Notes: generated by a model from the letters alone, not told the origin. Positions 34,077-50,639 are shown, counted from the first letter of the stretch. The stretch is 64,000 nt of DNA from Sipunculus nudus (GCA_026874595.1 CM049306.1:63370019-63434018); one strand, 5' to 3'. Program-made: numbers and translations.

Positions 34077-37000
34077 GTTATATATCATCCACTTAAACCT
34101 TTAGGCTTTATTTTATATATCATGTACTTAAACCCTTAGGATTTATTTTATATATTATGCACTTAAACCTTTAGGATTTATTTTATATATCATGTACTTA
34201 AACCTTGAGGATTTATTTTATAAATCATGCACTTAAACCTTTAGGATTTATTTTATAAATCATGTACTTAAACCTTGAGGATTTATTTTATATATCATGT
34301 ACTTAAACCTTGAGGATTTATTTTATAAATCATGCACTTAAACCTTGAGGATTTATTTTATATATCATGTACTTAAACCTTGAGGATTTATTTTATATAT
34401 CATGCACTTAAACCTTGAGGATTTATTTTATATATCATGTACTTAAACCTTGAGGATTTATTTTATAAATCATGCACTTAAACCTTTAGGATTTATTTTA
34501 TAAATCATGCACTTAAACCTTGAGGATTTATTTTATATATCATGTACTTAAACCTTGAGGATTTATTTTATATATCATGTACTTAAACCTTGAGGATTTA
34601 TTTTATATATCATGTACTTAAACCTTGAGGATTTATTTTATATATCATGTACTTAAACCTTGAGGATTTATTTTATATATCATGTACTTGAACCTTGAGG
34701 ATTTATTTTATATATCATGTACTTAAACCTTGAGGATTTATTTTATATATCATGTACTTAAACCTTGAGGATTTATTTTATATATCATGTACTTAAACCT
34801 TGAGGATTTATATTATATATCATGTACTTAAACCTTGAGGATTTATTTTATATATCATGTACTTAAACCTTGAGGATTTATTTTATATATCATGTACTTA
34901 AACCTTGAGGATTTATTTTATATATCATGTACTTAAACCTTGAGGATTTATTTTATATATCATGTACTTAAACCTTGAGGATTTATTTTATATATCATGT
35001 ACTTAAACCTTGAGGATTTATTTTATATATCATGTACTTAAACCTTGAGGATTTATTTTATATATCATGTACTTAAACCTTGAGGATTTATTTTATAAAT
35101 CATGCACTTAAACCTTGAGGATTTATTTTATATATCATGTACTTAAACCTTGAGGATTTATTTTATATATCATGTACTTAAACCTTGAGGATTTATTTTA
35201 TATATCATGTACTTAAACCTTGAGGATTTATTTTATATATCATGCACTTAAACCTTGAGGATTTATTTTATATATCATGCACTTAAACCTTGAGGATTTA
35301 TTTTATATATCATGTACTTAAACCTTGAGGATTTATTTTATATATCATGTACTTAAACCTTGAGGATTTATTTTATATATCATGCACTTAAACCTTGAGG
35401 ATTTATTTTATATATCATGTACTTAAACCTTGAGGATTTATTTTATAAATCATGCACTTAAACCTTGAGGATTTATTTTATATATCATGCACTTAAACCT
35501 TGAGGATTTATTTTATATATCATGTACTTAAACCTTGAGGATTTATTTTATAAATCATGCACTTAAACCTTGAGGATTTATTTTATATATCATGTACTTA
35601 AACCTTGAGGATTTATTTTATATATCATGTACTTAAACCTTGAGGATTTATTTTATAAATCATGCACTTAAACCTTGAGGATTTATTTTATAAATCATGC
35701 ACTTAAACCTTGAGGATTTATTTTATATATCATGTACTTAAACCTTGAGGATTTATTTTATATATCATGTACTTAAACCTTGAGGATTTATTTTATATAT
35801 CATGTACTTAAACCTTGAGGATTTATTTTATATATCATGGACTTAAACCTTGAGGATTTATTTTATATATCATGGACTTAAACCTTGAGGATTTATTTTA
35901 TATATCATGGACTTAAACCTTGAGGATTTATTTTATATATCATGGACTTAAACCTTGAGGATTTATTTTATATATCATGTACTTAAACCTTGAGGATTTA
36001 TTTTATATATCATGGACTTAAACCTTGAGGATTTATTTTATATATCATGGACTTAAACCTTGAGGATTTATTTTATATATCATGTACTTAAACCTTGAGG
36101 ATTTATTTTATATATCATGTACTTAAACCTTGAGGATTTATTTTATATATCATGTACTTAAACCTTGAGGATTTATTTTATAAATCATGTACTTAAACCT
36201 TGAGGATTTATTTTATATATCATGTACTTAAACCTTGAGGATTTATTTTATATATCATGTACTTAAACCTTGAGGATTTATTTTATATATCATGCACTTA
36301 AACCTTGAGGATTTATTTTATAAATCATGCACTTAAACCTTGAGGATTTATTTTATATATCATGTACTTAAACCTTGAGGATTAATTTTATATATCATGT
36401 ACTTAAACCTTGAGGATTTATTTTATATATCATGTACTTAAACCTTGAGGATTTATTTTATATATCATGTACTTAAACCTTGAGGATTTATTTTATATAT
36501 CATGTACTTAAACCTTGAGGATTTATTTTATAAATCATGTACTTAAACCTTGAGGATTTATTTTATATATCATGTACTTAAACCTTGAGCATTTATTTTA
36601 TATATCATGTACTTAAACCTTGAGGATTTATTTTATAAATCATGTACTTAAACCTTGAGGATTTATTTTATATATCATGTACTTAAACCTTGAGGATTTA
36701 TTTTATATATCATGTACTTAAACCTTGAGGATTTATTTTATAAATCATGCACTTAAACCTTTAGGATTTATTTTATATATCATGTACTTAAACCTTGAGG
36801 ATTTATTTTATATATCATGTACTTAAACCTTGAGGATTTATTTTATAAATCATGCACTTAAACCTTGAGGATTTATTTTATATATCATGTACTTAAACCT
36901 TGAGGATTTATTTTATAAATCATGCACTTAAACCTTGAGGATTTATTTTATAAATCATGCACTTAAACCTTGAGGATTTATTTTATAAATCATGCACTTA

Positions 37001-40000
37001 AACCTTGAGGATTTATTTTATATATCATGTACTTAAACCTTGAGGATTTATTTTATAAATCATGCACTTAAACCTTGAGGATTTATTTTATAAATCATGC
37101 ACTTAAACCTTGAGGATTTATTTTATATATCATGTACTTAAACCTTGAGGATTTATTTTATATATCATGTACTTAAACCTTGAGGATTTATTTTATAAAT
37201 CATGCACTTAAACCTTGAGGATTTATTTTATAAATCATGCACTTAAACCTTGAGGATTTATTTTATATATCATGTACTTAAACCTTGAGGATTTATTTTA
37301 TAAATCATGTACTTAAACCTTGAGGATTTATTTTATATATCATGTACTTAAACCTTGAGGATTTATTTTATATATCATGCACTTAAACCTTGAGGATTTA
37401 TTTTATATATCATGCACTTAAACCTTGAGGATTTATTTTATATATCATGTACTTAAACCTTGAGGATTTATTTTATATATCATGTACTTAAACCTTGAGG
37501 ATTTATTTGATAAATCATGTACTTAAACCTTGAGGATTTATTTGATAAATCATGCACTTACACCTTGAGGATTTATTTTATATATCATGTACTTAAACCT
37601 TGAGGATTTATTTTATATATCATGTACTTAAACCTTGAGGATTTATTTTATATATCATGTACTTAAACCTTGAGGATTTATTTTATATATCATGTACTTA
37701 AACCTTGAGGATTTATTTTATATATCATGTACTTAAACCTTGAGGATTTATTTTATATATCATGTACTTAAACCTTGAGGATTTATTTTATATATCATGT
37801 ACTTAAACCTTGAGGATTTATTTTATATATCATGTACTTAAACCTTGAGGATTTATTTTATATATCATGTACTTAAACCTTGAGGATTTATTTTATATAT
37901 CATGTACTTAAACCTTGAGGATTTATTTTATATATCATGTACTTAAACCTTGAGGATTTATTTTATATATCATGTACTTAAACCTTGAGGATTTATTTTA
38001 TATATCATGTACTTAAACCTTGAGGATTTATTTTATATATCATGTACTTAAACCTTGAGGATTTATTTTATATATCATGTACTTAAACCTTGAGGATTTA
38101 TTTTATATATCATGTACTTAAACCTTGAGGATTTATTTTATAAATCATGCACTTAAACCTTGAGGATTTATTTTATATATCATGTACTTAAACCTTGAGG
38201 ATTTATTTTATAAATCATGCACTTAAACCTTGAGGATTTATTTTATATATCATGTACTTAAACCTTGAGGATTTATTTTATAAATCATGCACTTAAACCT
38301 TGAGGATTTATTTTATATATCATGTACTTAAACCTTGAGGATTTATTTTATAAATCATGCACTTAAACCTTTAGGATTTATTTTATATATCATGTACTTA
38401 AACCTTGAGGATTTATTTTATATATCATGCACTTAAACCTTGAGGATTTATTTTATATATCATGTACTTAAACCTTGAGGATTTATTTTATATATCATGC
38501 ACTTAAACCTTGAGGATTTATTTTATATATCATGTACTTAAACCTTGAGGATTTATTTTATATATCATGTACTTAAACCTTGAGGATTTATTTTATATAT
38601 CATGCACTTAAACCTTGAGGATTTATTTTATATATCATGCACTTAAACCTTGAGGATTTATTTTATATATCATGCACTTAAACCTTGAGGATTTATATTA
38701 TATATCATGTACTTAAACCTTGAGGATTTATTTTATATATCATGTACTTAAACCTTGAGGATTTATTTTATATATCATGTACTTAAACCTTGAGGATTTA
38801 TTTTATATATCATGTACTTAAACCTTGAGGATTTATTTTATAAATCATGCACTTAAACCTTTAGGATTTATTTTATATATCATGTACTTAAACCTTGAGG
38901 ATTTATTTTATATATCATGTACTTAAACCTTGAGGATTTATTTTATATATCATGTACTTAAACCTTGAGGATTTATTTTATATATCATGTACTTAAACCT
39001 TGAGGATTTATTTTATATATCATGCACTTAAACCTTGAGGATTTATTTTATAAATCATGCACTTAAACCTTTAGGATTTATTTTATATATCATGTACTTA
39101 AACCTTGAGGATTTATTTTATATATCATGCACTTAAACCTTGAGGATTTATTTTATAAATCATGCACTTAAACCTTTAGGATTTATTTTATATATCATGT
39201 ACTTAAACCTTGAGGATTTATTTTATATATCATGTACTTAAACCTTGAGGATTTATTTTATATATCATGTACTTAAACCTTGAGGATTTATTTTATATAT
39301 CATGCACTTAAACCTTGAGGATTTATTTTATATATCATGCACTTAAACCTTGAGGATTTATTTTATAAATCATGCACTTAAACCTTTAGGATTTATTTTA
39401 TAAATCATGTACTTAAACCTTGAGGATTTATTTTATATATCATGTACTTAAACCTTGAGGATTTATTTTATATATCATGTACTTAAACCTTTAGGATTTA
39501 TTTTATATATCATGTACTTAAACCTTGAGGATTTATTTTATATATCATGTACTTAAACCTTGAGGATTTATTTTATATATCATGTACTTAAACCTTGAGG
39601 ATTTATTTTATATATCATGCACTTAAACCTTGAGGATTTATTTTATATATCATGTACTTAAACCTTTAGGATTTATTTTATATATCATGTACTTAAACCT
39701 TGAGGATTTATTTTATATATCATGCACTTAAACCTTGAGGATTTATTTTATAAATCATGCACTTAAACCTTTAGGATTTATTTTATAAATCATGTACTTA
39801 AACCTTGAGGATTTATTTTATATATCATGTACTTAAACCTTGAGGATTTATTTTATATATCATGCACTTAAACCTTGAGGATTTATTTTATAAATCATGC
39901 ACTTAAACCTTTAGGATTTATTTTATATATCATGTACTTAAACCTTGAGGATTTATTTTATATATCATGTACTTAAACCTTGAGGATTTATTTTATATAT

Positions 40001-43000
40001 CATGTACTTAAACCTTGAGGATTTATTTTATATATCATGCACTTAAACCTTGAGGATTTATTTTATATATCATGCACTTAAACCTTGAGGATTTATTTTA
40101 TATATCATGTACTTAAACCTTGAGGATTTATTTTATATATCATGTACTTAAACCTTGAGGATTTATTTTATATATCATGTACTTAAACCTTGAGGATTTA
40201 TTTTATATATCATGTACTTAAACCTTGAGGATTTATTTTATATATCATGTACTTAAACCTTGAGGATTTATTTTATAAATCATGCACTTAAACCTTGAGG
40301 ATTTATTTTATATATCATGCACTTAAACCTTGAGGATTTATTTTATATATCATGTACTTAAACCTTGAGGATTTATTTTATATATCATGTACTTAAACCT
40401 TGAGGATTTATTTTATATATCATGTACTTAAACCTTGAGGATTTATTTTATATATCATGTACTTAAACCTTGAGGATTTATTTTATATATCATGTACTTA
40501 AACCTTGAGGATTTATTTTATATATCATGTACCTAAACCTTGAGGATTTATTTTATATATCATGTACTTAAACCTTGAGGATTTATTTTATATATCATGT
40601 ACTTAAACCTTGAGGATTTATTTTATATATCATGTACTTAAACCTTGAGGATTTATTTTATATATCATGTACTTAAACCTTGAGGATTTATTTTATATAT
40701 CATGTACTTAAACCTTGAGGATTTATTTTATATATCATGTACTTAAACCTTGAGGATTTATTTTATATATCATGTACTTAAACCTTGAGGATTTATTTTA
40801 TAAATCATGCACTTAAACCTTGAGGATTTATTTTATATATCATGTACTTAAACCTTGAGGATTTATTTTATAAATCATGCACTTAAACCTTTAGGATTTA
40901 TTTTATATATCATGCACTTAAACCTTGAGGATTTATTTTATATATCATGTACTTAAACCTTGAGGATTTATTTTATATATCATGCACTTAAACCTTGAGG
41001 ATTTATTTTATATATCATGTACTTAAACCTTGAGGATTTATTTTATATATCATGCACTTAAATCTTGAGGATTTATTTTATATATCATGTACTTAAACCT
41101 TGAGGATTTATTTTATATATCATGTACTTAAACCTTGAGGATTTATTTTATATATCATGTACTTAAACCTTGAGGATTTATTTTATATATCATGTACTTA
41201 AACCTTGAGGATTTATTTTATAAATCATGCACTTAAACCTTGAGGATTTATTTTATATATCATGTACTTAAACCTTGAGGATTTATTTTATATATCATGT
41301 ACTTAAACCTTGAGGATTTATTTTATATATCATGTACTTAAACCTTGAGGATTTATTTTATATATCATGTACTTAAACCTTGAGGATTTATATTATAAAT
41401 CATGTACTTAAACCTTGAGGATTTATTTTATATATCATGTACTTAAACCTTGAGGATTTATTTTATAAATCATGTACTTAAACCTTGAGGATTTATTTTA
41501 TATATCATGTACTTAAACCTTGAGGATTTATTTTATATATCATGTACTTAAACCTTGAGGATTTATTTTATATATCATGTACTTAAACCTTGAGGATTTA
41601 TTTTATATATCATGTACTTAAACCTTGAGGATTTATTTTATATATCATGTACTTAAACCTTGAGGATTTATTTTATATATCATGTACTTAAACCTTGAGG
41701 ATTTATTTTATATATCATGTACTTAAACCTTGAGGATTTATTTTATATATCATGTACTTAAACCTTGAGGATTTATTTTATATATCATGTACTTAAACCT
41801 TGAGGATTTATTTTATATATCATGTACTTAAACCTTGAGGATTTATTTTATATATCATGTACTTAAACCTTGAGGATTTATTTTATATATCATGTACTTA
41901 AACCTTGAGGATTTATTTTATATATCATGTACTTAAACCTTGAGGATTTATTTTATATATCATGTACTTAAACCTTGAGGATTTATTTTATATATCATGT
42001 ACTTAAACCTTGAGGATTTATTTTATATATCATGTACTTAAACCTTGAGGATTTATTTTATAAATCATGTACTTAAACCTTGAGGATTTATTTTATATAT
42101 CATGTACTTAAACCTTGAGGATTTATTTTATATATCATGTACTTAAACCTTGAGGATTTATTTTATATATCATGTACTTAAACCTTGAGGATTTATTTTA
42201 TATATCATGTACTTAAACCTTGAGGATTTATTTTATATATCATGTACTTAAACCTTGAGGATTTATTTTATATATCATGTACTTAAACCTTGAGGATTTA
42301 TTTTATATATCATGTACTTAAACCTTGAGGATTTATTTTATATATCATGCACTTAAACCTTGAGGATTTATTTTATATATCATGTACTTAAACCTTGAGG
42401 ATTTATTTTATAAATCATGCACTTAAACCTTGAGGATTTATTTTATATATCATGCACTTAAACCTTGAGGATTTATTTTATATATGATGCACTTAAACCT
42501 TGAGGATTTATTTTATATATCATGTACTTAAACCTTGAGGATTTATTTTATATATCATGTACTTAAACCTTGAGGATTTATTTTATAAATCATGTACTTA
42601 AACCTTGAGGATTTATTTTATATATCATGTACTTAAACCTTGAGGATTTATTTTATATATCATGTACTTAAACCTTGAGGATTTATTTTATAAATCATGT
42701 ACTTAAACCTTGAGGATTTATTTTATATATCATGTACTTAAACCTTGAGGATTTATTTTATAAATCATGCACTTAAACCTTGAGGATTTATTTTATATAT
42801 CATGGACTTAAACCTTGAGGATTTATTTTATATATCATGGACTTAAACCTTGAGGATTTATTTTATATATCATGGACTTAAACCTTGAGGATTTATTTTA
42901 TATATCATGTACTTAAACCTTGAGGATTTATTTTATAAATCATGCACTTAAACCTTGAGGATTTATTTTATATATCATGCACTTAAACCTTGAGGATTTA

Positions 43001-46000
43001 TTTTATATATCATGCACTTAAACCTTGAGGATTTATTTTATATATCATGCACTTAAACCTTGAGGATTTATTTTATATATCATGTACTTAAACCTTGAGG
43101 ATTTATTTTATATATCATGCACTTAAACCTTTAGGATTTATTTTATATATCATGTACTTAAACCTTGAGGATTTATTTTATATATCATGTACTTAAACCT
43201 TGAGGATTTATTTTATAAATCATGCACTTAAACCTTTAGGATTTATTTTATATATCATGTACTTAAACCTTGAGGATTTATTTTATATATCATGTACTTA
43301 AACCTTGAGGATTTATTTTATATATCATGTACTTAAACCTTGAGGATTTATTTTATATATCATGTACTTAAACCTTGAGGATTTATTTTATATATCATGT
43401 ACTTAAACCTTGAGGATTTATTTTATATATCATGCACTTAAACCTTGAGGATTTATTTTATATATCATGTACTTAAACCTTGAGGATTTATTTTATATAT
43501 CATGCACTTAAACCTTGAGGATTTATTTTATAAATCATGCACTTAAACCTTGAGGATTTATTTTATATATCATGCACTTAAACCTTGAGGATTTATTTTA
43601 TATATCATGTACTTAAACCTTGAGGATTTATTTTATATATCATGTACTTAAACCTTGAGGATTTATTTTATATATCATGTACTTAAACCTTGAGGATTTA
43701 TTTTATATATCATGTACTTGAACCTTGAGGATTTATTTTATATATCATGTACTTAAACCTTGAGGATTTATTTTATATATCATGTACTTAAACCTTGAGG
43801 ATTTATTTTATATATCATGTACTTAAACCTTGAGGATTTATTTTATAAATCATGTACTTAAACCTTGAGGATTTATTTTATATATCATGGACTTAAACCT
43901 TGAGGATTTATTTTATATATCATGTACTTAAACCTTGAGGATTTATTTTATAAATCATGTACTTAAACCTTGAGGATTTATTTTATATATCATGTACTTA
44001 AACCTTTAGGATTTATTTTATATATCATGCACTTAAACCTTGAGGATTTATTTTATATATCATGTACTTAAACCTTGAGGATTTATTTTATATATCATGT
44101 ACTTAAACCTTGAGGATTTATTTTATATATCATGTACTTAAACCTTGAGGATTTATTTTATATATCATGCACTTAAACCTTGAGGATTTATTTTATATAT
44201 CATGCACTTAAACCTTGAGGATTTATTTTATATATCATGCACTTAAACCTTGAGGATTTATTTTATATATCATGCACTTAAACCTTGAGGATTTATTTTA
44301 TATATCATGGACTTAAACCTTGAGGATTTATTTTATATATCATGGACTTAAACCTTGAGGATTTATTTTATATATCATGGACTTAAACCTTGAGGATTTA
44401 TTTTATATATCATGTACTTAAACCTTGAGGATTTATTTTATATATCATGTACTTAAACCTTGAGGATTTATTTTATATATCATGCACTTAAACCTTGAGG
44501 ATTTATTTTATATATCATGCACTTAAACCTTGAGGATTTATATTATATATCATGTACTTAAACCTTGAGGATTTATTTTATATATCATGTACTTAAACCT
44601 TGAGGATTTATTTTATATATCATGCACTTAAACCTTGAGGATTTATTTTATATATCATGTACTTAAACCTTGAGGATTTATTTTATATATCATGTACTTA
44701 AACCTTGAGGATTTATTTTATATATCATGTACTTAAACCTTGAGGATTTATTTTATATATCATGTACTTAAACCTTGAGGATTTATTTTATATATCATGT
44801 ACTTAAACCTTGAGGATTTATTTTATATATCATGTACTTAAACCTTGAGGATTTATTTTATATATCATGCACTTAAACCTTGAGGATTTATTTTATAAAT
44901 CATGCACTTAAACCTTGAGGATTTATTTTATATATCATGTACTTAAACCTTGAGGATTTATTTTATATATCATGTACTTAAACCTTGAGGATTTATTTTA
45001 TATATCATGTACTTAAACCTTGAGGATTTATTTTATATATCATGCACTTAAACCTTGAGGATTTATTTTATATATCATGCACTTAAACCTTGAGGATTTA
45101 TTTTATATATCATGTACTTAAACCTTGAGGATTTATTTTATATATCATGTACTTAAACCTTGAGGATTTATTTTATATATCATGCACTTAAACCTTGAGG
45201 ATTTATTTTATATATCATGTACTTAAACCTTGAGGATTTATTTTATATATCATGTACTTAAACCTTGAGGATTTATTTTATATATCATGTACTTAAACCT
45301 TGAGGATTTATTTTATATATCATGTACTTAAACCTTGAGGATTTATTTTATATATCATGTACTTAAACCTTGAGGATTTATTTTATATATCATGTACTTA
45401 AACCTTGAGGATTTATTTTATATATCATGTACTTAAACCTTGAGGATTTATTTTATATATCATGTACTTAAACCTTGAGGATTTATTTTATATATCATGT
45501 ACTTAAACCTTGAGGATTTATTTTATATATCATGTACTTAAACCTTGAGGATTTATTTTATATATCATGTACTTAAACCTTGAGGATTTATTTTATAAAT
45601 CATGCACTTAAACCTTGAGGATTTATTTTATAAATCATGCACTTAAACCTTGAGGATTTATTTTATATATCATGCACTTAAACCTTGAGGATTTATTTTA
45701 TAAATCATGTACTTAAACCTTGAGGATTTATTTTATATATCATGTACTTAAACCTTGAGGATTTATTTTATATATCATGTACTTAAACCTTGAGGATTTA
45801 TTTTATATATCATGTACTTAAACCTTGAGGATTTATTTTATAAATCATGCACTTAAACCTTGAGGATTTATTTTATATATCATGTACTTAAACCTTGAGG
45901 ATTTATTTTATAAATCATGCACTTAAACCTTGAGGATTTATTTTATATATCATGTACTTAAACCTTGAGGATTTATTTTATATATCATGTACTTAAACCT

Positions 46001-49000
46001 TGAGGATTTATTTTATATATCATGTACTTAAACCTTGAGGATTTATTTTATATATCATGTACTTAAACCTTGAGGATTTATTTTATATATCATGTACTTA
46101 AACCTTGAGGATTTATTTTATATATCATGTACTTAAACCTTGAGGATTTATTTTATATATCATGTACTTAAACCTTGAGGATTTATTTTATATATCATGT
46201 ACTTAAACCTTGAGGATTTATTTTATATATCATGTACTTAAACCTTGAGGATTTATTTTATATATCATGTACTTAAACCTTGAGGATTTATTTTATATAT
46301 CATGTACTTAAACCTTGAGGATTTATTTTATATATCATGTACTTAAACCTTGAGGATTTATTTTATATATCATGTACTTAAACCTTGAGGATTTATTTTA
46401 TATATCATGTACTTAAACCTTGAGGATTTATTTTATATATCATGTACTTAAACCTTGAGGATTTATTTTATATATCATGTACTTAAACCTTCAGGATTTA
46501 TTTTATATATCATGTACTTAAACCTTCAGGATTTATTTTATAAATCATGCACTTAAACCTTGAGGATTTATTTTATATATCATGCACTTAAACCTTCAGG
46601 ATTTATTTTATAAATCATGCACTTAAACCTTGAGGATTTATTTTATATATCATGCACTTAAACCTTGAGGATTTATTTTATATATCATGTACTTAAACCT
46701 TGAGGATTTATTTTATATATCATGTACTTAAACCTTGAGGATTTATTTTATATATCATGTACTTAAACCTTGAGGATTTATTTTATATATCATGTACTTA
46801 AACCTTGAGGATTTATTTTATATATCATGTACTTAAACCTTGAGGATTTATTTTATATATCATGTACTTAAACCTTGAGGATTTATTTTATATATCATGT
46901 ACTTAAACCTTGAGGATTTATTTTATATATCATGTACTTAAACCTTCAGGATTTATTTTATAAATCATGCACTTAAACCTTCAGGATTTATTTTATATAT
47001 CATGCACTTAAACCTTGAGGATTTATTTTATAAATCATGCACTTAAACCTTGAGGATTTATTTTATATATCATGCACTTAAACCTTGAGGATTTATTTTA
47101 TATATCATGTACTTAAACCTTGAGGATTTATTTTATATATCATGTACTTAAACCTTGAGGATTTATTTTATATATCATGTACTTAAACCTTGAGGATTTA
47201 TTTTATATATCATGTACTTAAACCTTGAGGATTTATTTTATATATCATGTACTTAAACCTTGAGGATTTATTTTATATATCATGTACTTAAACCTTGAGG
47301 ATTTATTTTATATATCATGTACTTAAACCTTGAGGATTTATTTTATATATCATGTACTTAAACCTTGAGGATTTATTTTATATATCATGTACTTAAACCT
47401 TGAGGATTTATTTTATAAATCATGCACTTAAACCTTGAGGATTTATTTTATATATCATGTACTTAAACCTTGAGGATTTATTTTATATATCATGTACTTA
47501 AACCTTGAGGATTTATTTTATAAATCATGCACTTAAACCTTGAGGATTTATTTTATATATCATGCACTTAAACCTTGAGGATTTATTTTATATATCATGT
47601 ACTTAAACCTTGAGGATTTATTTTATATATCATGTACTTAAACCTTGAGGATTTATTTTATATATCATGTACTTAAACCTTGAGGATTTATTTTATATAT
47701 CATGTACTTAAACCTTGAGGATTTATTTTATATATCATGCACTTAAACCTTGAGGATTTATTTTATATATCATGTACTTAAACCTTGAGGATTTATTTTA
47801 TATATCATGTACTTAAACCTTGAGGATTTATTTTATATATCATGCACTTAAACCTTGAGGATTTATTTTATATATCATGTACTTAAACCTTGAGGATTTA
47901 TTTTATATATCATGTACTTAAACCTTGAGGATTTATTTTATATATCATGCACTTAAACCTTGAGGATTTATTTTATATATCATGTACTTAAACCTTGAGG
48001 ATTTATTTTATATATCATGTACTTAAACCTTGAGGATTTATTTTATATATCATGCACTTAAACCTTGAGGATTTATTTTATATATCATGTACTTAAACCT
48101 TGAGGATTTATTTTATATATCATGTACTTAAACCTTGAGGATTTATTTTATATATCATGTACTTAAACCTTGAGGATTTATTTTATATATCATGCACTTA
48201 AACCTTGAGGATTTATTTTATAAATCATGCACTTAAACCTTGAGGATTTATTTTATATATCATGTACTTAAACCTTGAGGATTTATTTTATATATCATGT
48301 ACTTAAACCTTGAGGATTTATTTTATATATCATGTACTTAAACCTTGAGGATTTATTTTATATATCATGTACTTAAACCTTGAGGATTTATTTTATATAT
48401 CATGTACTTAAACCTTGAGGATTTATTTTATATATCATGCACTTAAACTTTGAGGATTTATTTTATATATCATGCACTTAAACCTTGAGGATTTATTTTA
48501 TATATCATGTACTTAAACCTTGAGGATTTATTTTATAAATCATGCACTTAAACCTTGAGGATTTATTTTATATATCATGTACTTAAACCTTGAGGATTTA
48601 TTTTATATATCATGTACTTAAACCTTGAGGATTTATTTTATATATCATGTACTTAAACCTTGAGGATTTATTTTATATATCATGTACTTAAACCTTGAGG
48701 ATTTATTTTATAAATCATGTACTTAAACCTTGAGGATTTATTTTATATATCATGTACTTAAACCTTGAGGATTTATTTTATATATCATGTACTTAAACCT
48801 TGAGGATTTATTTTATATATCATGTACTTAAACCTTGAGGATTTATTTTATATATCATGTACTTAAACCTTGAGGATTTATTTTATATATCATGTACTTA
48901 AACCTTGAGGATTTATTTTATATATCATGTACTTAAACCTTGAGGATTTATTTTATATATCATGTACTTAAACCTTGAGGATTTATTTTATATATCATGT

Positions 49001-50030
49001 ACTTAAACCTTGAGGATTTATTTTATAAATCATGCACTTAAACCTTGAGGATTTATTTTATATATCATGTACTTAAACCTTGAGGATTTATTTTATATAT
49101 CATGTACTTAAACCTTGAGGATTTATTTTATATATCATGTACTTAAACCTTGAGGATTTATTTTATAAATCATGTACTTAAACCTTGAGGATTTATTTTA
49201 TATATCATGTACTTAAACCTTGAGGATTTATTTTATATATCATGCACTTAAACCTTGAGGATTTATTTTATATATCATGCACTTAAACCTTGAGGATTTA
49301 TTTTATATATCATGCACTTAAACCTTTAGGATTTATTTTATAAATCATGTACTTAAACCTTGAGGATTTATTTTATATATCATGTACTTAAACCTTGAGG
49401 ATTTATTTTATATATCATGTACTTAAACCTTGAGGATTTATTTTATATATCATGTACTTAAACCTTGAGGATTTATTTTATATATCATGTACTTAAACCT
49501 TGAGGATTTATTTTATATATCATGTACTTAAACCTTGAGGATTTATTTTATATATCATGTACTTAAACCTTGAGGATTTATTTTATATATCATGTACTTA
49601 AACCTTGAGGATTTATTTTATATATCATGTACTTAAACCTTGAGGATTTATTTTATATATCATGCACTTAAACCTTGAGGATTTATTTTATATATCATGT
49701 ACTTAAACCTTGAGGATTTATTTTATATATCATGTACTTAAACCTTGAGGATTTATTTTATATATCATGTACTTAAACCTTGAGGATTTATTTTATAAAT
49801 CATGCACTTAAACCTTGAGGATTTATTTTATATATCATGTACTTAAACCTTGAGGATTTATTTTATATATCATGTACTTAAACCTTGAGGATTTATTTTA
49901 TATATCATGTACTTAAACCTTGAGGATTTATTTTATATATCATGTACTTAAACCTTGAGGATTTATTTTATATATCATGTACTTAAACTTTGAGGATTTA
50001 TTTTATATATCATGCACTTAAACCTTGAGG
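34077..50030. repeat. 35-bp AT-rich satellite, about 456 units
   Basis: Head-to-tail units contain catgtacttaaaccttgagg followed by an attt/tatttta AT tract, about 23 percent GC. The first unit core (34086) and the last (50011) differ by 15,925 bases, exactly 455 x 35, so the array has no net length change over 16 kb. Variation is confined to a few sites: T/C/G after catg, tatatat versus tataaat, and tgagg versus ttagg or tcagg. The first three units are more diverged. The right end is abrupt at gagg|tttgcctagg. No stop-free frame exists. By the gene model it lies inside an FGD intron. Confidence 0.97.
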
Positions 50031-50069
50031 TTTGCCTAGGCAATCCGAAACACAAGTGGCGTCAGCTGG

Positions 50070-50638
50070 GCCCGAGTATAGAATCCGCTCTTCATTATCA
50101 AGATGGGTCTAAACTGACTGGACCATCTTATATTACTAGTAATCAACTTAAGCCTCTTACTTCTGCATTACATGAATCCTAAACATCATTACGTCCGCCT
50201 GTATTTACCCATAACCTCGTCCATGCAGACCCAATTCTATACTCACTCCGAAAAAGTTTATTTTTAATTTCCAATACCCCTGCCCTCACTGCAATAACAT
50301 TGTAGCTTCATTCAGCATGTACACAATCCAGCCTGTTTGACAAACTGTGCTCCTATAATATCCCCAGGGTCAATAGCACTCTCGCTATGATTCCGGACAA
50401 TGGCACTGTAAACAGCTGACGGAGCGAGTATAGAATCCGACTTACATTGACAAGGTTATGGGTGTGTATACGGACAGACGTAATGATGTTTAGGATTCAT
50501 GTAATGGAGAAGTAAGAGGCATGTCGATGTCATATCATCAGGCATGTCATGGTTTATGTTGATTACTACTAACATGAGACGGTCCAGTCAGTTTAGACCC
50601 ATCTTGGAAATGTAGGCCGGATTCTATACTCGGGCCTC
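50070..50638. mobile_element. Foldback/MITE-like inverted repeat element
   Basis: The left arm begins cccgagtatagaatcc at about 50071, and the right arm ends ggattctatactcggg at about 50637. Arms of about 180-220 bp share gatgggtctaaactgactgg, ttacatgaatcctaaacatc, attacgtcc and cccataacct. Each arm is itself closed by another gagtatagaat/attctatactc pair (near 50250 and 50412). It begins about 40 bp from the end of the 35-bp satellite. It has no coding capacity. Confidence 0.8.
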
Positions 50639-50639
50639 A

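Noticed and set aside
34077-50030. CRISPR array
   Set aside because: Units are contiguous with no unique spacers, and the genome is eukaryotic.
34077-50030. Centromeric CENP-B box satellite
   Set aside because: No CENP-B-box-like sequence is in the 35-bp unit. A centromeric role cannot be judged from sequence alone.
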